Below, in pieces: positions 35,355-44,357 of a stretch of DNA of 64,000 nt. The stretch is from the NCBI GenBank assembly GCA_038255145.1, contig JBBSLP010000021.1:1-64000 (forward strand). Reading direction: 5' to 3'. A program made the translations under genes and the position numbers. Origin of the DNA: WHTX01 sp038255145. GTDB lineage: Bacteria; Actinomycetota; Acidimicrobiia; Acidimicrobiales; CAIXPF01. The notes under the pieces are model-generated. The model saw only the letters and a program-made list of their open reading frames with translations. It was not told the DNA's origin and searched no databases. The number at the start of each line of letters is the position of its first letter. Position 1 is the stretch's first letter.

Positions 35355-36725
35355 TCAGCTCGTCGGTGCTGGTTGTGGCGTCGGCTGGGGGGTGGGCATG
35401 GGCACCGGCGTGGCCCGCAGGTTCCAGTGCCCCTTGGCCGGGGGCCGGATGTAGAGCACGGCCACAGCGGCGACCACGCAGGCCCCGCCGGCCACCAGGA
35501 AGGCGGGTTGGTAGGTGCCGAAGACGTCGCGCACCTTGCCGGCCCCGAAGGCCGCGGCTGCGGCGCCCAACTGGTGGGCGGCGAACACCCAGCCGAAGAT
35601 GATGGGGGCCCGCTCCCGGCCGAACACCTGGGTGCACAGGGCTACGGTCGGCGGGACGGTCGCCACCCAGTCGAGGCCGTAGAAGACCATGAACCCGCCC
35701 AGGCCGAAGCCCTGGGCCTCGAGGGCGGGGTGCAGCACCAGCAGGGACAACCCCCGCAGCCCGTAGTAGATGACCAGCAGCTTGCGTGGGTCGTAGCGGT
35801 CGCTGAGCCAGCCCGAGCCCAGGGTGCCGATCACGTCGAAGATCCCCACCATGGCCAGGAGCGTGGCCGCGCTGGTGGCCTGGATGCCGTGGTCCTCGGC
35901 CGCAGGGATGAAGTGGGTCTGGATGAGGCCGTTCGTCGAGAACCCGCACACCCAGAAGCTGCCCACCAGCAACCAGAACGCCCCGGAGTGCCAGGCGTCG
36001 CGCAGCCCGGTGAAGGCGGCCCGCACGGGCTTGGCCACGGGCAGGGGCGGGGTGTAGTCGTCACCGGCGCCGTAGGGGAGCAGGCCCCGGTCCTCGGGCC
36101 GGTTGCGCAGCCCGAGGATGACCACGGGGGTGACGGCCAGGGCCGACACGGCGATGGTCACCGACACCCAGCGCCAGCCCACGTTCTCGGCCAGCCACGA
36201 CAAGAGCGGCAGGAAGACGAGCTGGCCACTGGCCGACGCCGCTGTCAGGGCGCCCACCACCAGGCCCCGACGGGCCACGAACCAGCGGTTGGCCACCGTG
36301 GCCGCGAACACCGCGGCCATGCACCCCGACCCGATGCCCACGACCACGCCCCACAGCAGCACGAGCTGCCAGGCGTGCTGCATCTGGGTGGTGGCCAGGG
36401 CCCCGGCCGAGATGGTGCACAGGGCGGCGACGACGACCTTGCGCAGGCCGTAGCGGCCCATGAGGGCGGCGGCGAAGGGCCCGATGAGGCCGAAGAGGAT
36501 GAGGTTGACCGACGCCGCCCCGCCGATGGTGGCCTTGGTCCACCCGAACTCCTGCTGGAGGGGGTCGATGAGCACCCCGGGGGTGCTGCGGAAGCCGGCC
36601 GCGGCCAGCAAGGTGGCGAAGGTGACGCCGAAGACCACCCAGGCGTAGTGCACACCCCGCCGGCGCTGCTGCTCCGTCTCCGTCCGTTCCGTCCCCAACC
36701 CCTGTAGGTTGCATGACGAAACCAT
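35355..36725 (-). CDS. MFS transporter
   Basis: The 456-residue protein has about 12 hydrophobic segments beginning HYAWVVFGVTFATLLAAAGF, the family of bacterial MCT-like or oxalate/formate antiporter-like carriers (RSTPGVLIDPLQQEFGWTKATIGGAASVNLILFGLIGPFAAALMGRYGLR by position 47-95). The C-terminus carries Pro-Thr repeats (TPQPTPQPAPTS). The start at ATG 36725 is uncertain, as no ribosome site is seen and the conserved part begins near residue 26. Confidence 0.82.
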   Translation of the reverse strand: MVSSCNLQGLGTERTETEQQRRRGVHYAWVVFGVTFATLLAAAGFRSTPGVLIDPLQQEFGWTKATIGGAASVNLILFGLIGPFAAALMGRYGLRKVVVAALCTISAGALATTQMQHAWQLVLLWGVVVGIGSGCMAAVFAATVANRWFVARRGLVVGALTAASASGQLVFLPLLSWLAENVGWRWVSVTIAVSALAVTPVVILGLRNRPEDRGLLPYGAGDDYTPPLPVAKPVRAAFTGLRDAWHSGAFWLLVGSFWVCGFSTNGLIQTHFIPAAEDHGIQATSAATLLAMVGIFDVIGTLGSGWLSDRYDPRKLLVIYYGLRGLSLLVLHPALEAQGFGLGGFMVFYGLDWVATVPPTVALCTQVFGRERAPIIFGWVFAAHQLGAAAAAFGAGKVRDVFGTYQPAFLVAGGACVVAAVAVLYIRPPAKGHWNLRATPVPMPTPQPTPQPAPTS

Positions 36726-36764
36726 AGAGGGCCGCCCGCTGACCCGTCGAGTGGGACGGGGGGC

Positions 36765-38204
36765 TCAGCGGCTGGCCGCTCCCCGGGCCGCCAGCGCAGC
36801 CAGGTCGGGATGGCGGTCGCCGGCCTTGAACACGGCCTCGAGGGCGTGGGCCAGCTGCAGCACCCCCAGGTCGTCACCCGGTCGGCCCACGATCTGCAGG
36901 CCCACGGGCAGCCCGCCCGCGGTGAAGGCGGCGGGCACCGACGCGGCCGGCACCCGCAACACGCTGACCAGGTACGCCGAACGCATCCACCCCAGGTAGT
37001 CGGCCATGGGCTCGCCCTCGATGGCTCGCACCCAGCGCTCGTCCACGCTGAAGGGCACCACCTGGCTGACGGGCAGGACCAGGAACTCGTGGCGGGAGAA
37101 GAACGCGGCCGCCGACGCTACCAGCTCGGTGCGGCGCTGCTGGGCCGCGGCCACCTGGGCGGCGGTGACGGTGCGACCGTAGGCCACGTTCTCGCGCACC
37201 ATGGGACCGATGGCGTCCCCGGCCGCCTCGACCTCGTCGCCGACCGTGGTGGCCATGTACCAGCCCCGCAGGGTGCGGAAGACGTCGTCGGCCCCGGCCA
37301 CCTCGGGCTCCTCGTCGGCCAGGGTCACGCCCAGCGAGGCCACCCCGGGGCGGCAGGCGGCGAAGGCGTCGAGCACCTCGTGCTCGTAGGGCAGGCCCAG
37401 CGGTCCTCCCCAGGCCACCCGCACCCCCCGCAGGTCACGGTGCAGGGACGTGAGGAAGGTGGTGCCCGGCTCGGGTCGTGACAACGGGTCGGCCATGTCG
37501 GGCCCGGCGATGGCCCCCAGCAGCAGGGCGGCATCGGCCGCGCTGCGGCCCATGGGCCCCAACACCGACAGGTCGTACCAGGCATCCTTGCTGGGCAGGT
37601 TGGGCACCCGGCCCGGGGTGGGGCGCAGGCCGAAGACGTTGCAGAAGCTGGCCGGGTTGCGAAGAGAGCCGCCCATGTCGCTGCCGTCGGCCACGGCCAC
37701 CATGCCCGTCACCAGGGCCGCCGCCGCCCCACCGCTGCTGCCGCCGGGGGTGCGCGCCGGGTCGTAGGGGTTGCGGGTGGCCCCGAAGACCGGGTTGTGG
37801 GTCTGGGAACCCGCCCCCAGCTCGGGCACGTTGGTCTTGCCCACCCGCACCCCACCGGCGGCGTCGACCCGGGCGGCCAGGAGGGCGTCCTCGGCGGGGA
37901 CGAAGTCGGCGAACATGGTCGAGCCGAACGTGGTGCGCAGCCCGGCGGTGGGCAGCAGGTCCTTGTGGGCGATGGGCAGGCCGTGCAGGGGGCCGACGGG
38001 CCCGTCACGGACGATGGCCTCGTCGAGGGCCGCGGCCCGGGCCGTGGCCCGCTCGTCGTCGCGGGTGACGATGGCGTTGAGGGCCGGGTTCACCTCGTCG
38101 ATGCGCCGCAGTGAGGCTTCCAGCAGCTCACGGGCCGACAGCTCCCGAGCGCGCAGACGGCGGGCCAGCTCGACGGCGGGCAGCAGGCACAGATCCTCGG
38201 TCAC
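36765..38204 (-). CDS. Amidase-signature hydrolase
   Basis: This intact 479-residue amidase carries the Ser-cisSer-Lys triad: Lys in PIAHKDLLP, cis-Ser in GGSSGGAAAAL and the nucleophile region DGSDMGGSLRNPAS. It should hydrolyse a carboxylic amide or an aryl-amide. GTG 38204 (VTEDLCLLP) is chosen over the far-upstream open frame because TACGCT ends 6 nt before it. It contrasts with the deleted amidase near 26 kb. Confidence 0.9.
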   Translation of the reverse strand: MTEDLCLLPAVELARRLRARELSARELLEASLRRIDEVNPALNAIVTRDDERATARAAALDEAIVRDGPVGPLHGLPIAHKDLLPTAGLRTTFGSTMFADFVPAEDALLAARVDAAGGVRVGKTNVPELGAGSQTHNPVFGATRNPYDPARTPGGSSGGAAAALVTGMVAVADGSDMGGSLRNPASFCNVFGLRPTPGRVPNLPSKDAWYDLSVLGPMGRSAADAALLLGAIAGPDMADPLSRPEPGTTFLTSLHRDLRGVRVAWGGPLGLPYEHEVLDAFAACRPGVASLGVTLADEEPEVAGADDVFRTLRGWYMATTVGDEVEAAGDAIGPMVRENVAYGRTVTAAQVAAAQQRRTELVASAAAFFSRHEFLVLPVSQVVPFSVDERWVRAIEGEPMADYLGWMRSAYLVSVLRVPAASVPAAFTAGGLPVGLQIVGRPGDDLGVLQLAHALEAVFKAGDRHPDLAALAARGAASR

Positions 38205-38210
38205 CGCCGG

Positions 38211-38216
38211 AGCGTA
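38211..38216 (-). promoter_or_regulatory. -10 box TACGCT of the amidase gene
   Basis: On the minus strand TACGCT ends 6 nt before GTG 38204; leaderless. Confidence 0.5.
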
Positions 38217-38256
38217 GGTCCCGGCTCTACGGGCGTGCGCCGGTGGCCGGGCGCGG

Positions 38257-38287
38257 GGCGGGCCCGGCACCGGGTGCCGGGCCCGCC
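38257..38287 (-). terminator. Terminator of binding-protein gene 1
   Basis: GGCGGGCCCGGCAC and GTGCCGGGCCCGCC form a perfect 14-bp stem with a 3-nt loop, 55 nt past the stop at 38342. There is no T-run. Confidence 0.75.
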
Positions 38288-38341
38288 TCGACCTTGATCG
38301 CTGATCTTCGTCGACGGGGCAGCTACCCCGTCACTCTGATG

Positions 38342-39937
38342 TCAGGTGCACACGCTCGTCGCCGGGTCCCAGGCGCAGTTCTTGGACTTGCCGTCGAGGT
38401 CGATGAGGTTGCTCTTCGGCACCCACGTCTGCCCGGCCGCGTCCCACTGCTGGTACTGACCGGCCTCGATGAAGTACGAGTCGGCGTTGCCGTTCATGTG
38501 GAACCGCACCCCCTCGATGAACATGGGGTGGGTCATGTCGATGGCCCGCTGGGCCAGGATGAGGTTGGTCCGGTTGAGGCCGCCGGGGAGCTCGTCGGCG
38601 ATCATCACCGCCTGGGAGAACAGCCAGCCCAGGGCGACGCCGCCCGAGAGCAGGCTGGACGAGTTGGGGTCGACGCCACCGTCCTGGATCTGCTTGCGGG
38701 CCCAGACGATGTAGGGGTCGCTGGCGAAGCGGGCGTCGGTGAGGTCCTTGGTGCCGCTGTTGACGATCCACCAGCCGTCAGCGGCCGATCCGTCACCACC
38801 GACCTTCTCCTTCTTCACGAAGGTCGTTCCCGCGCAGGTGATGGGCTGGAAGAGGTACTTGACCTCTTCGCGCATGCCGTTCTGGGCCGCTTCGGTGACG
38901 GCCTGGGTGCAGGGGACGGCGGCGACCATGGCGATGAAGACGTCGGGCTTGCCCGCGGCCAGGGTGGTCATGGGGTCGGTCACCGTGGGGGTGGCCGCCT
39001 CGATCTTCTCCGTCACGTACTCGATGCGGTCCTTGAGCACGTCCGACTGGCTCAGGTAGGCCCGGAAGCTGGCGTCGTAGAGCTTGCCGAAGTCGTTGTT
39101 CATGACCAGGGAGGCCACCTTGACCTTGCGGTCGGTGGGGAACTCGCTCAGGTGATCCTCGAGGAACGCACCCCACAGCAGGGCCTCGGACGAGTACGAC
39201 AGGTTGGCCGCCCCCGTCGTCCACGGGTGCTTCACCGGGTCACCCCAGGCCGCATGGGCCGTGATGACCTGGGGCTGGGGCACGCAGCGCTCGTTCAGCT
39301 TGTCGTAGGTCTTCAGCGAGCTGGGCGAGCCCAGGGTCTGGATGGCGAAGGCCTTGTCGGAGTCGAGGAACTCGTCCACCAGGGGGATCGTGCGGGCCGG
39401 GTCGTAGCCGTCGTCCTTGGTGATGAAGTCGATGGTCCGGCTCTTGCCGTTGACGTCCTTGAACACGCCCTTGGCGCCGTAGTAGTCGAACACGACCTTC
39501 ATGGCCTTGGCGTAGTTGTTGTACTCGGCGAAGGTCCCCGACTGGGCGATGGTGAGCCCGAGCTTGATGGATGTGTCCGTCAGGCCCTCGGTGTTCGACC
39601 AACCGGCCGGGCACTTGGCCAGGTCGATGGTGAAGCCCTCGGGTCCGCTCAACGTCTTGCCGTCGGCGGAGACCCCCCAGCCCTCGTCCTTGATCCGCTT
39701 GACGACGGCCTCGCGCTGCGTCTTCCACAGCGCCTCCCACGCGTCGATGGACGTGGGCTGGGGGCCCGCAGCCGTCGTGCTGGTGGTGGCTTCCGCCTTG
39801 GTCGTCGACGTGCTCGCTGCGGCGGCCGCCGTCGTCGTCGGCCCCGCGGCGTCGTCGTCCGAACTCCCGCACGCCGCGGCGACGAGCGTCAGTGCGACCA
39901 ACCCCGCGCGCAGCATCCGCACCTTTGATCTGTACAC
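38342..39937 (-). CDS. Branched-chain-type ABC solute-binding lipoprotein 1
   Basis: The 531-residue protein has a lipobox (LVAAAC, Cys23), a Thr/Ala linker, then an N-terminal module shared by all four paralogues here (DAWEALWKTQREAVVKRIK ... GWG ... GPEGF ... CPAGWS, roughly residues 70-125). A Leu/Ile/Val-type binding domain follows (SGTFAEYNNYAKAMKVVFDYYG). The C-terminus has DGKSKNC and a final Cys. GTG 39937 follows GGAGGGGGCAG. No permease or ATPase gene is near, so its partner is elsewhere. Ligand unknown. Confidence 0.87.
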   Translation of the reverse strand: MYRSKVRMLRAGLVALTLVAAACGSSDDDAAGPTTTAAAAASTSTTKAEATTSTTAAGPQPTSIDAWEALWKTQREAVVKRIKDEGWGVSADGKTLSGPEGFTIDLAKCPAGWSNTEGLTDTSIKLGLTIAQSGTFAEYNNYAKAMKVVFDYYGAKGVFKDVNGKSRTIDFITKDDGYDPARTIPLVDEFLDSDKAFAIQTLGSPSSLKTYDKLNERCVPQPQVITAHAAWGDPVKHPWTTGAANLSYSSEALLWGAFLEDHLSEFPTDRKVKVASLVMNNDFGKLYDASFRAYLSQSDVLKDRIEYVTEKIEAATPTVTDPMTTLAAGKPDVFIAMVAAVPCTQAVTEAAQNGMREEVKYLFQPITCAGTTFVKKEKVGGDGSAADGWWIVNSGTKDLTDARFASDPYIVWARKQIQDGGVDPNSSSLLSGGVALGWLFSQAVMIADELPGGLNRTNLILAQRAIDMTHPMFIEGVRFHMNGNADSYFIEAGQYQQWDAAGQTWVPKSNLIDLDGKSKNCAWDPATSVCT

Positions 39938-39992
39938 CCTGCCCCCTCCGTGGTCCCGCTCGTCGGCCCGTCGTGTTCGAGGGCCGTGCCGC

Positions 39993-40021
39993 AACGTAGC
40001 TCCATTCGTGACTATCGTCAC
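39993..40021 (-). promoter_or_regulatory. Promoter with inverted repeat of binding-protein gene 1
   Basis: On the minus strand GTGACG (-35) is followed by TACGTT (-10, at 39993-39998) with 17 nt between. GTGAC-TATC-GTCAC (40008-40021) overlaps the -35 side, as an operator would. Confidence 0.5.
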
Positions 40022-40098
40022 AGCACCCCTCCATTTCTGCGTCACGAACGGGCGTTGCGGGACCGGGCACGCCGCCGACCTGGGACGCAGCCGTTCCC

Positions 40099-40104
40099 TA
40101 GGGT
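40099..40104 (+). promoter_or_regulatory. -10 box TAGGGT of the acyl-CoA dehydrogenase gene
   Basis: TAGGGT ends 6 nt before ATG 40111; leaderless. Confidence 0.5.
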
Positions 40105-40110
40105 GTGCGG

Positions 40111-41229
40111 ATGCCTGAGTTCCTCCCGCCCGAGCTGGTCGAGTTGCGTGACCGCACGGCCCAGCTGGCCGCCGCCGTGCTCGTGCCCCTGCGCGATGAC
40201 ATCACCGTCACACCCGAGGAGCGGGTGGCCCGCACCCGGGACGCGTCCAAGGCGGCCGGGCTCTTCACGCTGACCCAACCGGCCGAGCTGGGGGGGACGG
40301 CGGCCTCGGCTCTGGCCCTGGTGGTGGTGCGTGACACGCTGGGCCAGTTCGACGTCGGCCACCTCGACGGCCTGTTCGGCCGGGGTCCCGGCGTGCTCGG
40401 CGGGGCGGCCGAGCCGTTGCGGTCGCGCTACCTGGTGCCGTTGTTGGCGGGCGAGGCCCGGGGCGGCTTCGCCTTCACCGAGCCGCTCGATGCCCCCCGA
40501 CCCACGTGGGCCCGGGTCGACGGCGACGAACTGGTCATCAACGGCCGCAAGTCCTACGTGACCGGGGGAGCCGACGCCGACTTCCTCACCGCCCTGGTCG
40601 ACGTCGAGGGCCGGGGCCCGGCCATGGTCGTCGTCGACACCGCGGCGCCCGGGGTGGCGCTGACCCGTCGTTTCGGCTCCCTCGACGGCAGCCACCACGC
40701 CGCCTTCGCCTTCGAGGACGTGCGCATGCCCGTGGCCAACATCGTGGGCCAGCCCGGCCAGGGCATGGCCCGGGCCATGGGCCAGATCGGCGATGTGCGC
40801 CTGGCCATCGCCGCAGGTTGCGTGGGCACGATGGGCTGGGTCATCGACTTCGTCACCGCCCACCTGCTGGCGCCCCGGCGCAACGGTGAGCCCCTCGCCA
40901 CCCACGAGCGGGCCCGGCTACGCTACGGCGACCTGCGCATCAAGGCCTACGGGGCCCGCAGCGCGCTGTACCGCACGGCCCGGCTGGCCGACCGGGGCGA
41001 CAACGTGGTCAACGAGGCCACGGCAGCCAAGGTCCTGGCCACCGAGCTGGTGGGCGAGATCGTCGACTCGGCCATCCAGCTCGTCGGTGGTGAGGCCCTG
41101 ACCGACGGCCACCCCCTCGAGGCCATCTACCGCCGGGTGCGGGTCCTGCGCCTGGCCGAGGGCGAGACCGACACCCTCCGCGTCAACGTGGCCCGCGGCC
41201 GCCTCGACCTCGGCAAAGGCCGCATCTGA
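40111..41229 (+). CDS. Acyl-CoA dehydrogenase family protein
   Basis: The 372-residue FAD protein has the acyl-CoA dehydrogenase fold: FTLTQPAELGG, GGFAFTEPLDAP, the GRKSYVTGGADADF flavin segment, PGQGMARAMGQIGDVRLAIA, and RYGDLRIKAYGARSALYRTARL. LVGGEALTDGHPLEAIYRRVRVLRLAEGETDTLRVNVAR by position (residues about 325-365) replaces the usual catalytic-Glu segment with GEALTD. It likely oxidises an acyl-CoA. ATG 40111 is preferred over GTG 40105 for spacing from TAGGGT. Confidence 0.86.
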   Translation: MPEFLPPELVELRDRTAQLAAAVLVPLRDDITVTPEERVARTRDASKAAGLFTLTQPAELGGTAASALALVVVRDTLGQFDVGHLDGLFGRGPGVLGGAAEPLRSRYLVPLLAGEARGGFAFTEPLDAPRPTWARVDGDELVINGRKSYVTGGADADFLTALVDVEGRGPAMVVVDTAAPGVALTRRFGSLDGSHHAAFAFEDVRMPVANIVGQPGQGMARAMGQIGDVRLAIAAGCVGTMGWVIDFVTAHLLAPRRNGEPLATHERARLRYGDLRIKAYGARSALYRTARLADRGDNVVNEATAAKVLATELVGEIVDSAIQLVGGEALTDGHPLEAIYRRVRVLRLAEGETDTLRVNVARGRLDLGKGRI

Positions 41230-41232
41230 GCG

Positions 41233-41246
41233 GCCCGTGAGCGGGC
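41233..41246 (+). terminator. Small hairpin after the acyl-CoA dehydrogenase gene
   Basis: GCCCG-TGAG-CGGGC begins 4 nt after the stop; 5-bp stem only, so weak. Confidence 0.3.
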
Positions 41247-41291
41247 GGTGTCAAACGTGCCGGGCGGGAAGCACGACCGCGTGACGGATGC

Positions 41292-41573
41292 CTATGCGGC
41301 CGGTGGACCGGGGGAGACGACGGCCACCAGATCCACGAGCTCCTCGGCGTATGTCTGCCGGTAGTACACCTGGACTCCGTCCGTCCCCGGGATCACCGCA
41401 GAGCGGATCTCGTAGACCGGCTGGTTCGACATCTCGGGCTCGGGTACGGAAGGCGACTGCCATGGGGTTTCGCCCAACGTCGCCACCCACGCCCTAACGG
41501 CCCGGGAGACTGACAGCCGAGGGTCTTCCCGTCGTTCCCATTCCTCGAGTGGGCCGAGATCTCCGAGGCTCAC
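41292..41573 (-). CDS. Small hypothetical protein, toxin-like pair member
   Basis: The 93-residue protein is not recognised. The second half (YEIRSAVIPGTDGVQVYYRQTYAEELVDLVAV) looks like beta strands of a compact single-domain protein. Its GTG overlaps the stop of the preceding 56-residue gene by 3 nt, and the pair's lower GC content than its neighbours suggests a mobile two-gene module such as toxin-antitoxin. That is only an inference from size and layout. Confidence 0.5.
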   Translation of the reverse strand: MSLGDLGPLEEWERREDPRLSVSRAVRAWVATLGETPWQSPSVPEPEMSNQPVYEIRSAVIPGTDGVQVYYRQTYAEELVDLVAVVSPGPPAA

Positions 41574-41740
41574 GACGGTCTGGAGTGGTCTTCTCGGTTG
41601 TCCAGCCGTTCGAGTCGGGTCTTGAGCCAGGCCACGAACGCAGGGTCCGAAGCGCGACGCCTCGACGCCTCCCAGGAGGCCTGGTACTCCAACCGCCGAC
41701 GGGCCACCTCGTCCGCGGAGAGCTGCACGTTGCCGGCCAT
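41570..41740 (-). CDS. Small hypothetical protein upstream of the 93-residue gene
   Basis: A 56-residue, highly charged helical protein (MAGNVQLSADEVARRRLEYQ ... WLKTRLERLDNREDHSRPS). It starts at ATG 41740 and its TGA overlaps the GTG of the next gene, so both are made from one mRNA. Size, charge and coupling are antitoxin-like. No family is recognised. Confidence 0.55.
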   Translation of the reverse strand: MAGNVQLSADEVARRRLEYQASWEASRRRASDPAFVAWLKTRLERLDNREDHSRPS

Positions 41741-41801
41741 GAGCTGAACCTACATCCCAGCGTTGTGATTTGGTCGAGCAGACGCCGAGATCTGTGCCTG
41801 G

Positions 41802-42422
41802 TCAGGTCTGGTGGGCGGGCTGGGAGGCGGCGGCGTTGAAGTAGTCGCCCCCCTTGCGGACGGCGTCGTCGGTACCCCAGGCGATGGCCTTGTCCCGGCG
41901 GGCCATGAGGGGGATGTGCTTGGAGCAGTGGATGTAGGCCTCTTCGACCTCGACGACCACGAAGCGTTCGGCCCGGGGGCCTGGTCCTGCGCCTCTGGCG
42001 TCGGTGAGGTCGACGTCGCCGGTGCCGGGGTCGGCCGTCGACCCGGGGAGCTCGATGACGTGGGCGCTGCCGTTGACGTGCAGGCCGATGGTGTCGCCGT
42101 GGAAGTCGATGAACAGCAGGCCGACGTGGCCGTTCTCCAGCAGGTTGCCCAGGCTGGCCATGACCCCGTTGCCGCGGTACTCGGGGTAGCGCAGGGTGCG
42201 CTCGTCCACGACCTGGACGAAGCCCGGAGGCCCGGCCCGGAACGAGCAGTCGGCCTCGCCGTTGGCGTCGGCCGTGGCCACGAAGACCATCTCCATGCGG
42301 GCGATGAACGCCGCCATCTCGTCGTTGACGTGGTCGAGCACCTGGCGGTCGTAGAAGTGCTGGGCCCGACGGCTGGTGCCGTAGCGGTCCTGCAACTCGT
42401 GCTCACCGAACGATCCCGGCAC
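41802..42422 (-). CDS. Pyridoxamine-phosphate-oxidase-fold (PPOX) protein
   Basis: The 206-residue FMN-binding split-barrel protein shows FVATADANGEADCSFRAG, TLRYPEYRGNGVMASLGNLLENGHVGLLFIDF (by position 75-110), and a C-terminal EVEEAYIHCSKHIPL. This is the family of PPOX-type or F420-linked oxidoreductases of unknown substrate. GTG 42422 is chosen for its GGAGG at 8 nt, but the GTG nine bases earlier (42431) is also possible, and the frame is open far upstream. Confidence 0.82.
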   Translation of the reverse strand: MPGSFGEHELQDRYGTSRRAQHFYDRQVLDHVNDEMAAFIARMEMVFVATADANGEADCSFRAGPPGFVQVVDERTLRYPEYRGNGVMASLGNLLENGHVGLLFIDFHGDTIGLHVNGSAHVIELPGSTADPGTGDVDLTDARGAGPGPRAERFVVVEVEEAYIHCSKHIPLMARRDKAIAWGTDDAVRKGGDYFNAAASQPAHQT

Positions 42423-42627
42423 CAGCTCCACCTCCGTCCCGGCGACGGGTCCGCCCCAACCGCCAGGTCTCCGCGCCGCCGCGGTTCGTGATGGACCTGA
42501 ACCTAGGCGGGCCCACCCACCGCGCTCCGTAGGCAGATCTCCACCTCGACGGTCCCGGGCGGGCCGCAGCAGGCCGGCGGCGGTGGGGGCTACGGTCGCC
42601 GTGTTCTGACACCGTGAGGGGGGCGAC

Positions 42628-43467
42628 GTGGAGCTCGAGCTGCTGGCGTGGGGGTACGGCCTGGTCGAAGGGCCGAGGACGGACGAAGCGGGGAACCTGT
42701 ACTTCTCCGACATCACCGGGGGTGGCGTGTTCCGCCGCTCGCCGGACGGCGAGATCGAGACCCTGATCCCGGGGCGGCCCTCGGTGGGCGGGCTGGCCCT
42801 GCACGCCGACGGGGGCCTGATCGTGTCCGGCCCCGAGGTGGCCCACTGGAAGGACGGTGAGTTGCGGGTGCTGCTCAGCGCCGAGGGGGTGTCGGCCTGG
42901 AACGACCTGCAGCCCGACGCGGCGGGCAACATCTACGCCGGCTGCATCCGCAGCGACATGAGCGACCTCAAGGGCCCCAAGGTCCCCGGCGAGCTGTGGC
43001 GCATCGGGGTCGACGGCAGCACCCGTGAGGTGTACGGCGGGGTGGAGATCTCCAACGGCATCGGCTTCTCGCCCGACGGTGGCACCATCTACCACTCCGA
43101 CAGCACGTCCAAGGGCATCTGGGCCCACGACATCGACGCCGACGGCAACGTCTCGAACCGCCGCCACCTGGGTCGCGAGGTGTTCGAGCGGGGCATCCCC
43201 GACGGCATGTGCGTCGACGTCGACGGCAACCTGTGGGTGGCCCACGTCGGCGGTCGCCGGGTGGCCAAGCTCGACCCGCAGGGCAACCTCATCGACGAGG
43301 TCCCCGTGCCGGCGAAGTGGGTGACCAGCGTGGCCTTCGGCGGCGCCGACTGGGACGAGCTCTACATCGTCACCTCGGACAACATGGACGACGTCGAGAA
43401 GAAGGGCTCCATCTTCCGGGCCCGCCCCGGTGTCAGGGGCGTCCCCACCCCTCTGGCCCGGGTCTGA
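42628..43467 (+). CDS. SMP-30/gluconolactonase-like beta-propeller
   Basis: The 279-residue protein begins with EGPRTDEAGNLYFSDITGGG (metal-binding Glu) and shows NDLQPDAAGNIY, SNGIGFSPDGGTIYHSDS and PDGMCVDVDGNLWVAHVGG, the Asn/Asp ligands of the SMP-30/regucalcin six-blade propeller. It probably hydrolyses a sugar or organic lactone, which could follow a Baeyer-Villiger step. GTG 42628 has GAGGGGGG upstream and a TACGGT box lies about 30 nt before it. Confidence 0.88.
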   Translation: MELELLAWGYGLVEGPRTDEAGNLYFSDITGGGVFRRSPDGEIETLIPGRPSVGGLALHADGGLIVSGPEVAHWKDGELRVLLSAEGVSAWNDLQPDAAGNIYAGCIRSDMSDLKGPKVPGELWRIGVDGSTREVYGGVEISNGIGFSPDGGTIYHSDSTSKGIWAHDIDADGNVSNRRHLGREVFERGIPDGMCVDVDGNLWVAHVGGRRVAKLDPQGNLIDEVPVPAKWVTSVAFGGADWDELYIVTSDNMDDVEKKGSIFRARPGVRGVPTPLARV

Positions 43468-43474
43468 ACGCCAC

Positions 43475-43506
43475 GCACCGCCCGTCGGGTCCCCGGCTGG
43501 CGGTGC
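43475..43506 (+). terminator. Terminator of the SMP-30 gene
   Basis: GCACCGCC pairs with GGCGGTGC (8 bp) 8 nt after the stop, with a 16-nt loop. Confidence 0.5.
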
Positions 43507-43574
43507 GGGCAGCTCGGTCAGCTCGCCATCCACGCTTCACGACGATCCGTCGCCGGTCAAGACGCCTCCAGTGT

Positions 43575-44147
43575 TCACGTGCTGGCACACCTACCAGTCA
43601 TGTCGAGCAACAGCCTCATGCCAGTAGCGCTCGGGGCCGCGTCTGGACACGGAACGATCCCGAAGCCCATCCCTGAGGGGCCGCTCCTGACGGTCTCCAG
43701 CACGCGCTCGACGAGCAGTTCGTCGAGCGCCGCTTGCCGCCCCAGCGACTCGGCCAGATCCCAGGCGTGCAGAGCCACATCGAAGACCCTCATGTCGAGG
43801 AAGCGCTCACCCGTCACGTCGCCAACAGGGTGACTCACCACCCGCTCCAGTGCACCAGGAGCGTGGAAGGCCGCCCGCTGGCTGCCGGCGCTCTCGTCGA
43901 AGGCGGCAAGCGGGTCATCGCCGAGCTGCGGGACGCCCATCACTGCCTGAACTGCGTCCTCGGCGCTGATGCCGACCAGGATCAGGGAGGCAAACCGGTT
44001 GCCCCCCACGACGTGGGCGGCCAGGTAACGGACGTCCCACTCACTGCAGGGTGTCGGACCGTCCCAGTCATGAACGCCAACTGCAGCAAGGGTCTCCCTG
44101 AAGTGGCGCACGGCACAGTCGAGGGCGGCCAGCGCTGTGAAGGTCAC
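43575..44147 (-). CDS. TIGR03086-family (mycothiol-dependent-type) protein
   Basis: The 190-residue DinB-fold protein shows DWDGPTPCSEWDVRYLAAHVVGGNRF, the metal-site His being in AAHVVGG, and FDVALHAWDLAESLG near residue 135. This is typical of TIGR03086 proteins. GTG 44147 is chosen; a TTG at 44159 would add four residues. GC content is lower than in neighbours. Likely a mycothiol- or metal-dependent transferase; substrate unknown. Confidence 0.82.
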   Translation of the reverse strand: MTFTALAALDCAVRHFRETLAAVGVHDWDGPTPCSEWDVRYLAAHVVGGNRFASLILVGISAEDAVQAVMGVPQLGDDPLAAFDESAGSQRAAFHAPGALERVVSHPVGDVTGERFLDMRVFDVALHAWDLAESLGRQAALDELLVERVLETVRSGPSGMGFGIVPCPDAAPSATGMRLLLDMTGRCAST

Positions 44148-44298
44148 CAAGCCAGTCAAATCGATTCGCCGACTGCACGTAACGAGGGTGCAGGCCTTCG
44201 GGCACCGGCGACGAGGATCGCCTGCGCCAGGTGGTCGACCTCGTCCTCGGGCTGGGACCTCACACCGCGCCTCTCGTCAGGCTGAGGACCACCTGAGG

Positions 44299-44334
44299 AC
44301 CTGGGCGCCCACCCCTCAAGGTGAACGCCCAGGT
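44299..44334 (-). terminator. Terminator of the LLM gene at 44-45 kb
   Basis: ACCTGGGCG (44299-44307) pairs with CGCCCAGGT (44326-44334), 9 bp perfect, 23 nt past the stop at 44358. Confidence 0.65.
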
Positions 44335-44357
44335 CACAGGCTGCCTACACCGTCACC

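Noticed and set aside
43200..44300. Lower-GC stretch around the TIGR03086 gene as a genomic island
   Set aside because: The drop is modest and covers a single recognised actinobacterial gene; no boundaries or mobility genes.
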